Source: Lachnospiraceae bacterium (lineage in GTDB: Bacteria; Bacillota; Clostridia; Lachnospirales; Lachnospiraceae). From it: a stretch of 10,820 nt of DNA. The translations under genes were made by a program, and so were the position numbers. A model generated the notes under the pieces. The model saw only the letters and a program-made list of their open reading frames with translations. It searched no databases and was not told where the DNA came from. Of the stretch, positions 1 to 7,000 are shown one piece after another; the stretch's first letter is position 1; each line of letters opens with the position of its first letter. The stretch lies in assembly GCA_014804565.1 (NCBI GenBank), contig JAAUZN010000069.1, positions 45,032 to 55,851 on the forward strand. The letters run 5' to 3'.

Positions 1-633
1 ATCCTGAGCTTCGATTCCTACGATGAGGCACAGATCCATCTGGTGAAACCGATCCAGAACGGAAAACTGCTCTTCCCCCGGTGTATCACGCCACAGCACC
101 CCGCGTTTGTCCCGCTTCGGAATGCCTTTGGGGATATCATGCACGCTTTTGGCCAAATGACAGAGGATTCCGCTTCCGATAGCAGTCTGGTCACGTATGA
201 CTTGACCAGACAATTATATATCAAGTCTTCGCTGCTTTATATTCTCGCCACCCTCTCCGCCCACAGGCTTTTTGCTTCCACGGAAAAAAACTTCAACAAG
301 CGTGTGGAGAGTATCAAGACGGCTCTTACTTATATTAAAGACAATTATCACGATAAGATATATATATCCGATCTTGCGGGCCAGGTAAACCTGAACGAAC
401 AATATTTCTGCCGCCTGTTCAAAAAGGCGATCGGCTGCTCGCCTATAGAATATATCAACGAATACCGCATCAAGCAGGCGAAACGGCTTCTGGAAAAAAC
501 GGATCTGCCGGTGACAGAGGTCTGTCTGGAATGCGGATACAACAACCTGGGAAATTTTCTGCGGGAGTTCCGCAGACACACAGGCACTACCCCCTTACAA
601 TATCGAAAGCACCTCGACGATACAATGTCATAA
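1..633 (+). CDS. AraC-family transcriptional regulator, 5' truncated by window edge
   Basis: The reading frame is open from base 1 to the TAA at 631-633, giving 210 residues; the true N-terminus lies outside the window, so the GTG at 43 is not the start. The last ~90 residues (about 120-204) form the double helix-turn-helix of the AraC/XylS family. The first HTH covers DLAGQVNLNEQYFCRLFKKA, followed by the connecting helix with YRIKQAKRLL. The second HTH contains the family signature around ECGYNNLGNFLREFRRHTG and ends TPLQYRK. The upstream residues look like the tail of a cupin sensor domain plus the linker helix. Such proteins bind DNA and usually activate nearby carbohydrate genes when a sugar is bound. 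The alpha-glucosidase genes start 94 bases downstream on the same strand with no clear terminator between, so they are the obvious candidate target. The ligand cannot be read from this fragment. Confidence 0.93.
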   Translation: MLSFDSYDEAQIHLVKPIQNGKLLFPRCITPQHPAFVPLRNAFGDIMHAFGQMTEDSASDSSLVTYDLTRQLYIKSSLLYILATLSAHRLFASTEKNFNKRVESIKTALTYIKDNYHDKIYISDLAGQVNLNEQYFCRLFKKAIGCSPIEYINEYRIKQAKRLLEKTDLPVTEVCLECGYNNLGNFLREFRRHTGTTPLQYRKHLDDTMS

Positions 634-666
634 TAATGTATTTTTTAATCAAATAATCGTAAGACA

Positions 667-720
667 TCGACTGTGTACATCACTAAAATGTATATTAACG
701 ACACATATATACACAGGAGG
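667..720 (+). promoter_or_regulatory. Putative promoter and RBS of the first alpha-glucosidase gene
   Basis: The 94-base gap after the AraC gene is AT-rich. A weak sigma-A-like pair can be drawn: TCGACT (667-672) and TATATT (691-696), spaced 18. An inverted repeat TACAT-N7-ATGTA (676-680/688-692) overlaps the -10, and TGTGTA (672-677) is complementary to TACACA (710-715). The ribosome binding site AGGAGG (715-720) sits 7 nt before the ATG at 728 and is unambiguous. The promoter call is tentative because the -35 is poor, as expected if an activator such as the upstream AraC protein is needed. Read-through from the AraC gene is equally possible. Confidence 0.42.
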
Positions 721-727
721 TACGGTT

Positions 728-2395
728 ATGATCAAAAAATGGTGGCATGATAAGGTTGCATATCAAATTTATCCCAAAAGCTTCTACGATTCCAACGGTG
801 ACGGTATCGGGGATATTCCCGGCATTATCAGTAAGTTGGACTATCTTAAAGATCTGGGGGTAGATATCCTCTGGCTGTCCCCCTGTTATCAGTCTCCTCT
901 GGCGGACCAGGGCTACGACATCTCCGATTACTACAGCATCGATCCCCGTTTCGGCACCATGGAGGACATGGACCGGCTCATTGCCGAGGCAAAAAAGCGC
1001 AACATGTATATCCTCATGGATCTGGTGGTCAATCACTGTTCCGATGAACATGAATGGTTCCGCAAGGCATGCGAAGATCCTGACGGAAAGTACGGCAAAT
1101 TTTTCTATCTGAGAGACAAAAAGGAAGGAGAACTGCCCACCAACTGGCGTTCCTACTTCGGCGGTCCCGTGTGGGATGATCTGCCCGGTACAGACAAACA
1201 GTATCTCCATGTATTCCACAAAAAGCAGCCGGATTTAAACTGGGAAAATCCGGAGCTTCGAGAGGAAGTCTATAAAAATATCAATTGGTGGCTCGACAAA
1301 GGACTCGGCGGCTTTCGCATCGATGCCATCATGAACATCAAAAAAGCACTGCCCTTCCACAACTATACCCCGGACAGGGATGACGGCCTGTGCAGTATTA
1401 TAAACATGTTGAAGGAAGCGAAAGGCATCGGGGAATTTCTCGGGGAAATGCGCGACCGCACCTTCAAGAAATATGACGCCTTCTCTGTGGGAGAGGTATT
1501 TAATGAGAATCCGGAGGAAATACCGGATTTCATCGGAGATAACGGCTACTTCTCCAGCATGTTTGACTTTAACGAGACAATCTTCGGTCACAGCGAAAAG
1601 GGTTGGTACGACGCTGCCCCGATCACACCGGACGATTATAAAAACTGCTGTTTTGAATCTCAGGCCAGGATCAAAGATATCGGTTTTCTCTCCAATATCA
1701 TCGAAAACCACGACGAACCCCGTGGCGTCAGCCATTATATACCGGAGGGCGACTGCTGTGATGAGAGCAAAAAAATGCTGGCTGCGCTGAACTTTATGTT
1801 ACGCGGGCTTCCCTTTATCTATCAGGGACAGGAACTGGGAATGGAGAATCTGCCGATCACATCCATCGATGAGGTGGACGATATCTCCGCCCGCGACGAA
1901 TATCGTGTCGCGCTGGAGGCTGGTCTTTCACCGGACGAAGCGCTTAAAGCCATATCCGTATACAGCCGCGACAACGCCCGCACACCCATGCAATGGTCAT
2001 CTGAAGCAAATGCCGGATTTACCACCGGCAGGCCGTGGCTGAAAGTGAATCCGAATTATACCTCCATCAATGCGGCCACGCAGACCGCGGACGAGGACTC
2101 TGTCTACTCATTCTATAAGAAGCTGATCGCGCTGCGCAAACATCCCGTCTACACGGAAACGATCGTGTACGGTTCGCTGGAGCCGATCTGGCAGGAACGG
2201 CATAATCTGATGGCCTATTACCGGAAAGGAGACCGGACGCTGCTTGTCATCGGAAATTATCAGCGAGACGAGCAGGAAGTTGTGCTGCCGGGAGCTTATA
2301 AAAATGTACTGCTAAATAACTATCATGATATTGCAGAAAATAAAGAGCGGATCACGTTACACGGATATCAGGTTTTAATATTGGAAATGGAATAG
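728..2395 (+). CDS. GH13 alpha-glucosidase, predicted alpha-1,4-capable (maltase-like)
   Basis: A 555-residue cytoplasmic enzyme with no signal peptide, the usual length for GH13 subfamily 31. It releases glucose from the non-reducing end of short alpha-glucans. The (beta/alpha)8 barrel starts near residue 8, with a calcium-loop sequence DSNGDGIGD at 21-29. Conserved regions: DLVVNH (98-103); GFRIDA with nucleophile D199; SVGEV with acid/base E256; ENHDE with transition-state Asp D329. A domain B insertion lies around 104-170 and a beta-sandwich C domain from about 475. The residue after the nucleophile is Ala200; in characterised family members Ala or Thr there goes with alpha-1,4 activity and Val with alpha-1,6. 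Region IV reads NHDEPR rather than the commoner NHDQPR. The start is fixed by AGGAGG 7 nt upstream. It is followed after 32 nt by a paralogue of identical length. The linkage preference is inferred; trehalose-phosphate hydrolase is less likely. Confidence 0.93.
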   Translation: MIKKWWHDKVAYQIYPKSFYDSNGDGIGDIPGIISKLDYLKDLGVDILWLSPCYQSPLADQGYDISDYYSIDPRFGTMEDMDRLIAEAKKRNMYILMDLVVNHCSDEHEWFRKACEDPDGKYGKFFYLRDKKEGELPTNWRSYFGGPVWDDLPGTDKQYLHVFHKKQPDLNWENPELREEVYKNINWWLDKGLGGFRIDAIMNIKKALPFHNYTPDRDDGLCSIINMLKEAKGIGEFLGEMRDRTFKKYDAFSVGEVFNENPEEIPDFIGDNGYFSSMFDFNETIFGHSEKGWYDAAPITPDDYKNCCFESQARIKDIGFLSNIIENHDEPRGVSHYIPEGDCCDESKKMLAALNFMLRGLPFIYQGQELGMENLPITSIDEVDDISARDEYRVALEAGLSPDEALKAISVYSRDNARTPMQWSSEANAGFTTGRPWLKVNPNYTSINAATQTADEDSVYSFYKKLIALRKHPVYTETIVYGSLEPIWQERHNLMAYYRKGDRTLLVIGNYQRDEQEVVLPGAYKNVLLNNYHDIAENKERITLHGYQVLILEME

Positions 2396-2427
2396 CACAT
2401 CTTTTCAGAAAGGACAGGGATCACACA

Positions 2428-4095
2428 ATGAACAGAACATGGTGGAAGGAAGCGGTCATTTATCAGATTTATCCGCGCAGCTTTATGGACAGTAACGGAG
2501 ACGGGATCGGCGATCTGCAGGGGATCATCAGCAGATTGGATTATCTGAAATATCTTGGGATCGACGTCATCTGGCTCTCTCCGGTCTACAAGTCTCCCAA
2601 TGACGATAACGGATATGACATCAGCGATTATCAGGATATTATGGACGAATTCGGCACGATGGAGGATTTTGACACACTGCTGTCCGCCGCCCATGAGAGG
2701 GGCATTAAAATTGTCATGGATCTGGTGGTGAACCACACCTCCGACGAGCACAAATGGTTTGTGGAAAGCCGCAAATCCACAGACAATGCATATCGCGATT
2801 ACTATATCTGGCGCGAGGGTAAAGATGCGCAGACGCCGCCCAACAACTGGGGCTCCTGCTTCGGCGGTTCTGCGTGGCAGTATGAGGAAGCCACCGGTAT
2901 GTATTATCTGCATCTTTTTTCAAAGAAGCAGCCCGACCTGAACTGGGATAATCCGAAAGTGCGTCAGGAAGTATTCGACATGATGACATGGTGGTGCGAC
3001 AAGGGCATCGACGGCTTCCGCATGGACGTCATCAGCATGATCTCCAAAACCAAGGAAATGCCGGACGGTGAGGTTGGCGGACTGTATGGCGATTTCGGCC
3101 CCTACTGTGTCCACGGTCCCAATGTTCATAAATATCTACAGGAAATGAACGAGAAAGTGCTTTCCCGATACGACATCATGACGGTGGGTGAGACAGCCGG
3201 TGTGACTGCGGAGCTGGCAAAACAGTATGCTGGCGAAAATACCCGCGAGCTGAACATGGTATTCCAATTTGAACATGTAGAAAGCGACGGCAAGTACGGG
3301 AAATGGACCGACGAAAAAATGCTGCTCACTACTTTGAAAAAAATCCTGTCGCGCTGGCAGACAGATCTGTACGATCAGGCATGGAACAGCCTGTTCTGGG
3401 ACAATCACGACCAGCCCCGCGCCGTCTCCCGCTTCGGCGACGACCGGCCGCAGTATCGGGAAATGTCCGCCAAGATGCTTGCCACCTGCCTGCATATGCT
3501 GCAGGGTACACCCTATATCTATCAGGGCGAAGAGCTCGGCATGACCAACTATCCTTTCACAAGCCCCGACGAGTTCCGCGATATCGAGAGCGTCAACGCC
3601 TATCGGGAATGGTGCAGTGAGGGTGCCTTATCCCATGAAGTATTCTGGCCCTGTATCACCTTCAAGAGCCGCGATAATGCCAGAACGCCGATGCAGTGGG
3701 ATGATTCCGAACAGGCCGGCTTTACCGCAGGCACACCCTGGATTGCGGTCAATCCCAACTATAAGGAGATCAACGCCAAGGCCGAGACCGATGATCCCGA
3801 TTCCGTATTTCATTACTACCGGAAGCTGATCGCACTCCGAAAGGAGAATCCGGTTATGGTGTACGGTAAATACGAGGCGATGATGGAGGACAGCGAGGAA
3901 TTGTTCGTCTACACCAGAACGCTGGAGCAGGAAAAGCTTCTGGTGGTATGCAGCTTCTGCGACCATGAGACAGCCTTTTCGATCCCCGACGAGTTCACAG
4001 GGGCGTCCTGCATGATCACCAATACAGGAAATGCGTACACCGGCGTCGAGGTGACGTTACAGCCTTATGAAGCGTTTGTACTGCACAAAAAATAA
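2428..4095 (+). CDS. malL: GH13 oligo-1,6-glucosidase (isomaltase-like)
   Basis: A 555-residue cytoplasmic GH13_31 enzyme, paralogous to the preceding gene. It should split alpha-1,6 links in isomaltose, panose and short branched dextrins left after amylase or pullulanase action. Visible elements: calcium loop DSNGDGIGD (21-29); DLVVNH (98-103); GFRMDV with nucleophile D200 followed by Val201; TVGET with acid/base E255; DNHDQPR with D328. Val after the nucleophile is the published marker of alpha-1,6 specificity in this subfamily (Bacillus oligo-1,6-glucosidase, yeast isomaltase). No RLDRD-type isomerisation motif of sucrose isomerases is visible. AGGGA at 2416-2420, 7 nt before the ATG, is the probable ribosome binding site. 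The 32-nt gap to the upstream gene suggests one transcript, ending at the hairpin right after the stop. Dextran glucosidase (DexB) or trehalose-6-phosphate hydrolase are the alternatives. Confidence 0.9.
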   Translation: MNRTWWKEAVIYQIYPRSFMDSNGDGIGDLQGIISRLDYLKYLGIDVIWLSPVYKSPNDDNGYDISDYQDIMDEFGTMEDFDTLLSAAHERGIKIVMDLVVNHTSDEHKWFVESRKSTDNAYRDYYIWREGKDAQTPPNNWGSCFGGSAWQYEEATGMYYLHLFSKKQPDLNWDNPKVRQEVFDMMTWWCDKGIDGFRMDVISMISKTKEMPDGEVGGLYGDFGPYCVHGPNVHKYLQEMNEKVLSRYDIMTVGETAGVTAELAKQYAGENTRELNMVFQFEHVESDGKYGKWTDEKMLLTTLKKILSRWQTDLYDQAWNSLFWDNHDQPRAVSRFGDDRPQYREMSAKMLATCLHMLQGTPYIYQGEELGMTNYPFTSPDEFRDIESVNAYREWCSEGALSHEVFWPCITFKSRDNARTPMQWDDSEQAGFTAGTPWIAVNPNYKEINAKAETDDPDSVFHYYRKLIALRKENPVMVYGKYEAMMEDSEELFVYTRTLEQEKLLVVCSFCDHETAFSIPDEFTGASCMITNTGNAYTGVEVTLQPYEAFVLHKK

Positions 4096-4118
4096 GGGAG
4101 CCGCTATGGCTCCCTTTT
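4094..4118. terminator. Bidirectional intrinsic terminator between convergent genes
   Basis: GGGAGCC (4096-4102) pairs with GGCTCCC (4108-4114) around the loop GCTAT. The stem extends by two A-T pairs, using the last two bases of the alpha-glucosidase stop codon. On the + strand TTTT follows (4115-4118). On the - strand the stem is followed by TTATTTTTT, a stronger U-tract, 28 nt past the carboxyltransferase stop. One hairpin therefore ends both facing transcripts, more efficiently on the - strand judging by the T-runs. Confidence 0.9.
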
Positions 4119-4142
4119 CGTGTCGCTTGTTTTCCTGTGTGG

Positions 4143-5759
4143 CTAGAGGGGTATATTTCCGTGCTTCTTCTTCGGATTCTCCGCCTGCTTATTCTTTAAG
4201 CCGCGCAGTGCCTTGATCAGGGCTGTTCTTGTCTCCTCCGGCTTGATCACCTCATTGACATAGCCTCTGGCCGCCGCCACATAAGGATTCAGGAATCTGT
4301 CCTCATATTCCTTCTTGCACTGTGCCCGCATGGCTTCCGGATCGGCCGCCGCTTTGATCTTTCTCTTAAAGGCGATGTTGACAGCACCGTCCGCTCCCAT
4401 CACCGCGATCTCCGCGATGGGCCACGCATATACAATGTCCGCTCCCATCTCCTTGGAATTCATGGCAATATATGCACCGCCATACGCCTTACGCATGATC
4501 AGCGAGATCTTCGGCACTGTAGCCTCTGAGTAAGCATACAGGATCTTTGCCCCGTGTCGGATGATGCCGTTGTGCTCCTGCGCTGTCCCGGGCAGGAAAG
4601 CGGGCACATCGATCAGCGTGATCAGCGGTATATTAAAGCAGTCACAGAACCGTATAAATCTGGCGATCTTGTCGGATGCGTGATAGTCCAGGGAGCCTCC
4701 CATGGAATTGGGCTGATTCGCTACGATACCTACGACTTTGCCCTCCATACGGCACCAGCCTACCACCGCATTGGTGGCAAACTCCTTCTGCACTTCAAAA
4801 AAGCTGCCCTCGTCCACGATACAGTCGATGACTTCCTTCACATCGTAGGCATGGCGGGAATTATCCGGCACAATATCCTTGATCTTGGCTGCTTTAGCCT
4901 TCATAGCGCTATCCGGTCTCACGCTTTCGCTCCTGCCGAACACCTTCCCCACTCTGGAAGGAATGCTCTGGCGCTCCGGCGTATCCACCACGGGCGGCTT
5001 CTCCATCCAATTGCTGGGCAGATAGGATAACAGCTTGCGCACGCCCATCAGACATTCGTTTTCCGTATCATAGGTAAAATGGGATACACCGCTCTTCTTA
5101 GCGTGCACATCGGCGCCTCCCAGCTCCTCCACGGAAACCTGCTCGTTGATGACCGTCTTCACCACATTCGGCCCGGTGATGAACATCTTGGAAATATCCT
5201 TCACCATAAAGATAAAGTCACAGATAGCCGGCGCATAGCAGGCACCGCCCGAGCAGGGACCCAGAATCACCGCAATCTGGGGGATCACTCCGGATGCCTT
5301 TGTATGGCGCAGGAACATCCCGCTGTAACCGCTCAGAGAAGAGATACCCTCCTCGATCCTGGCGCCGCCGCTGTCATTGATACAGATCAGGGGCGCTTTC
5401 ATCTCCATAGCCATATCCTGAATCCGGCAGATCTTAAAAGAGTGATACTCTCCCAGCGTACCGCCGATCACAGTAAAGTCTTCGCTGGCTACAAATACCT
5501 GACGGCCATCGATCTCACCATAGCCTGTCACCACGCCGTCGCCGGGCACACGTCTTTTATCCAGATCAAAATCGTCGATACGGGACTCCAAAAAGCCGTC
5601 CACCTCCACGAAAGTGCCCGGATCCAGCAAAATCTCAATCCGCTCTCTGGCCGTCAGCTTGCCTGTAGCATGCTGCTTATCGATCTTGTTCTGACCGCCG
5701 CCCAGCAGAGCTTTCTCTCTTCTTCTGTCAAGTTCCTTATTCGCCTCATTCCAGTTCAT
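4143..5759 (-). CDS. Acyl-CoA carboxyltransferase subunit (PccB/MmdA family)
   Basis: A 538-residue carboxyltransferase of the biotin-dependent acyl-CoA carboxylase/decarboxylase family, which moves CO2 between carboxybiotin and an acyl-CoA such as propionyl-/methylmalonyl-CoA. Two crotonase-like halves are visible. The N-half (about 30-256) has INDSGGARI and GPCSGGACYAPA, which forms an acyl-CoA oxyanion hole. The C-half (about 295-520) has IDVPAFLPG, then RKAYGGAYIAM, which forms the biotin-side oxyanion hole, then AWPIAEIAVMG. The C-terminus KKHGNIPL is a family hallmark. The residue after GGAY is Ile431, where strict propionyl-CoA carboxylases have Asp. A linker of about 35 residues (260-295) is rich in Arg, Lys and Ser. 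The start is the ATG at 5759: GGAGG (5766-5770) lies 6 nt upstream and the promoter is at 5818-5846. The frame is open to an ATG at 5846, but that lies inside the -35 box. No carrier, biotin carboxylase or membrane decarboxylase partner is adjacent, so the physiological reaction is undecided. Confidence 0.92.
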   Translation of the reverse strand: MNWNEANKELDRRREKALLGGGQNKIDKQHATGKLTARERIEILLDPGTFVEVDGFLESRIDDFDLDKRRVPGDGVVTGYGEIDGRQVFVASEDFTVIGGTLGEYHSFKICRIQDMAMEMKAPLICINDSGGARIEEGISSLSGYSGMFLRHTKASGVIPQIAVILGPCSGGACYAPAICDFIFMVKDISKMFITGPNVVKTVINEQVSVEELGGADVHAKKSGVSHFTYDTENECLMGVRKLLSYLPSNWMEKPPVVDTPERQSIPSRVGKVFGRSESVRPDSAMKAKAAKIKDIVPDNSRHAYDVKEVIDCIVDEGSFFEVQKEFATNAVVGWCRMEGKVVGIVANQPNSMGGSLDYHASDKIARFIRFCDCFNIPLITLIDVPAFLPGTAQEHNGIIRHGAKILYAYSEATVPKISLIMRKAYGGAYIAMNSKEMGADIVYAWPIAEIAVMGADGAVNIAFKRKIKAAADPEAMRAQCKKEYEDRFLNPYVAAARGYVNEVIKPEETRTALIKALRGLKNKQAENPKKKHGNIPL

Positions 5760-5817
5760 AGAGCGCCTCCATCTTGTTTGACTGTCCAATACTTTGATAT
5801 TCAAACTTTCCAGTTGT

Positions 5818-5846
5818 ATTATAGGAAGAGTATCGCATTTTGTCAA
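5818..5846 (-). promoter_or_regulatory. Perfect-consensus sigma-A promoter of the carboxyltransferase gene
   Basis: Read on the - strand: TTGACA (5846-5841), a 17-base spacer, then TATAAT (5823-5818). Both boxes match the consensus exactly and the spacing is optimal. Transcription should start near 5811, giving a leader of about 50 nt before the ATG at 5759. The -35 begins 8 nt past the glf stop codon and no terminator separates them, so glf read-through may add to expression. A short palindrome TTTGA-TAT-TCAAA (5793-5805) lies just downstream of the expected start and could be an operator. Confidence 0.9.
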
Positions 5847-5854
5847 TACTTTTC

Positions 5855-6997
5855 TTACAGTTCAACCTTTTCCCGCTCCACTGCCTCCAGCGCCTGCGCG
5901 ATCACCTTATCCATATCATAATACCGATACTGTCCAAGACGGCCCCCGAAGATCACATTCGACCTGGTCTTTGCAAGCTCCAGATACTGCTTGAACAGTG
6001 TGTCATTTTTCTCATCATTGATGGGATAATAGGGCTCCTCTCCCTCCTGCCAGAGCGCCGGATACTCTCTGGTGATCACCGTACCGGGCTGCGTGCCGAA
6101 CTCGAAGTGCTTGTGCTCGATCACTCTGGTATAGGGAATCTCCCGCTCCGTATAATTCACCACCGCGTTGCCCTGGTAGTTATCACAGTCTGTGAGTACC
6201 TCCGTCTCAAAGCGCAGAGACCGATATTCCAGATGTCCCAGCGCAAAATCGAAATACTCGTCAATCATCCCCGTGTACACGACCTTTTCGTAGATATTTC
6301 CCTCTCTGTCGGTCACACGGCCCCCGCTCTCCTCCTGTCCGGTCGCAAAATCGCGATAGGAAACGCCGGTCAACACCTCGATCCCCTGCAGCATTTTCTC
6401 TACCATTATGGTATAGCCTCCCACAGGAATCCCCTGATAACGGTCATTAAAATAATTATTGTCATAGGTAAAACGGAGCGGCAGTCTTTTGATGATAAAA
6501 GCGGGGAGCTCCTTACAGTCTCTGCCCCACTGTTTTTCGGTATACCCCCGCACCAGCTTTTCATATACATCCGCACCCACCAGAGAGAGCGCCTGCTCCT
6601 CCAGATTCTTCGGTTCCTTGATGCCCAGATCCGCGATCTGCTCCGCGATCTTCGCCTTCGCCTGGGCCGGTGTCACCACGCCCCACATCCGGTTAAAGGT
6701 ATTCATATTAAAAGGAAGATTATATAATTCTTCCCGATAGCGCGCCACCGGAGAATTGATATAGTGATTAAACTCCGCAAATTGGTTTACATAATTCCAA
6801 ACCTGCTTATCAGAGGTATGAAAAATATGCGCACCGTAACGGTGCACCTGTATCCCTTCCATTTCCTCCGTATAAATATTACCGGCGATATGCTGCCTTC
6901 TGTCAATAAGGCGCACCCGCCGGCCAATTTTGTTCATTTCGTGGGCAAACACAGAGCCGTACAGCCCTGCGCCCACGATCAGGTAATCATATTTCAT
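5855..6997 (-). CDS. glf: UDP-galactopyranose mutase
   Basis: A 380-residue flavoenzyme that interconverts UDP-galactopyranose and UDP-galactofuranose, the donor for galactofuranose in surface polysaccharides; it acts in the cytoplasm. The N-terminus has the FAD dinucleotide fold GAGLYGSVFA (9-18) and the acidic end of the second strand at LIDRR (30-34). Family marks follow: GNIYTE (39-44), HRYGAHIFHT (52-61), EKQWGRD (154-160), RLPLRFTYDNNYF (171-183, with the substrate-binding Arg175), QGIPVGGYT (188-196), YTRVIEHKHF (289-298) and the FAD-binding end GGRLGQYRYYDMD (351-363). Length and motif order are those of a complete bacterial enzyme. The gene starts 3 nt after the HTH gene stop. Its ribosome binding site AGGA (7008-7005) lies inside the end of that gene, so the two are probably translationally coupled. 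No other glycan-assembly gene is adjacent except the divergent glycosyltransferases. Confidence 0.96.
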   Translation of the reverse strand: MKYDYLIVGAGLYGSVFAHEMNKIGRRVRLIDRRQHIAGNIYTEEMEGIQVHRYGAHIFHTSDKQVWNYVNQFAEFNHYINSPVARYREELYNLPFNMNTFNRMWGVVTPAQAKAKIAEQIADLGIKEPKNLEEQALSLVGADVYEKLVRGYTEKQWGRDCKELPAFIIKRLPLRFTYDNNYFNDRYQGIPVGGYTIMVEKMLQGIEVLTGVSYRDFATGQEESGGRVTDREGNIYEKVVYTGMIDEYFDFALGHLEYRSLRFETEVLTDCDNYQGNAVVNYTEREIPYTRVIEHKHFEFGTQPGTVITREYPALWQEGEEPYYPINDEKNDTLFKQYLELAKTRSNVIFGGRLGQYRYYDMDKVIAQALEAVEREKVEL

Positions 6998-7000
6998 TTA

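Noticed and set aside
695..1219. 174-residue frame on the - strand, resembling one at 2368-2913 on the same strand
   Set aside because: The two antisense frames look alike only because they are shadows of the two paralogous alpha-glucosidase genes; neither has its own ribosome binding site or recognisable domain.
5760..5846. 29-residue N-terminal extension of the carboxyltransferase
   Set aside because: The start would lie in the -35 box of the gene's own promoter and upstream of the GGAGG site; the extension does not resemble family N-termini.
5079..5921. 280-residue frame on the + strand antisense to the carboxyltransferase
   Set aside because: Fully opposite a convincing gene and its promoter; no domain recognised.
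5840..6727. 295-residue frame on the + strand antisense to glf
   Set aside because: It runs opposite a complete UDP-galactopyranose mutase with all family motifs; the length reflects codon bias in the real gene.
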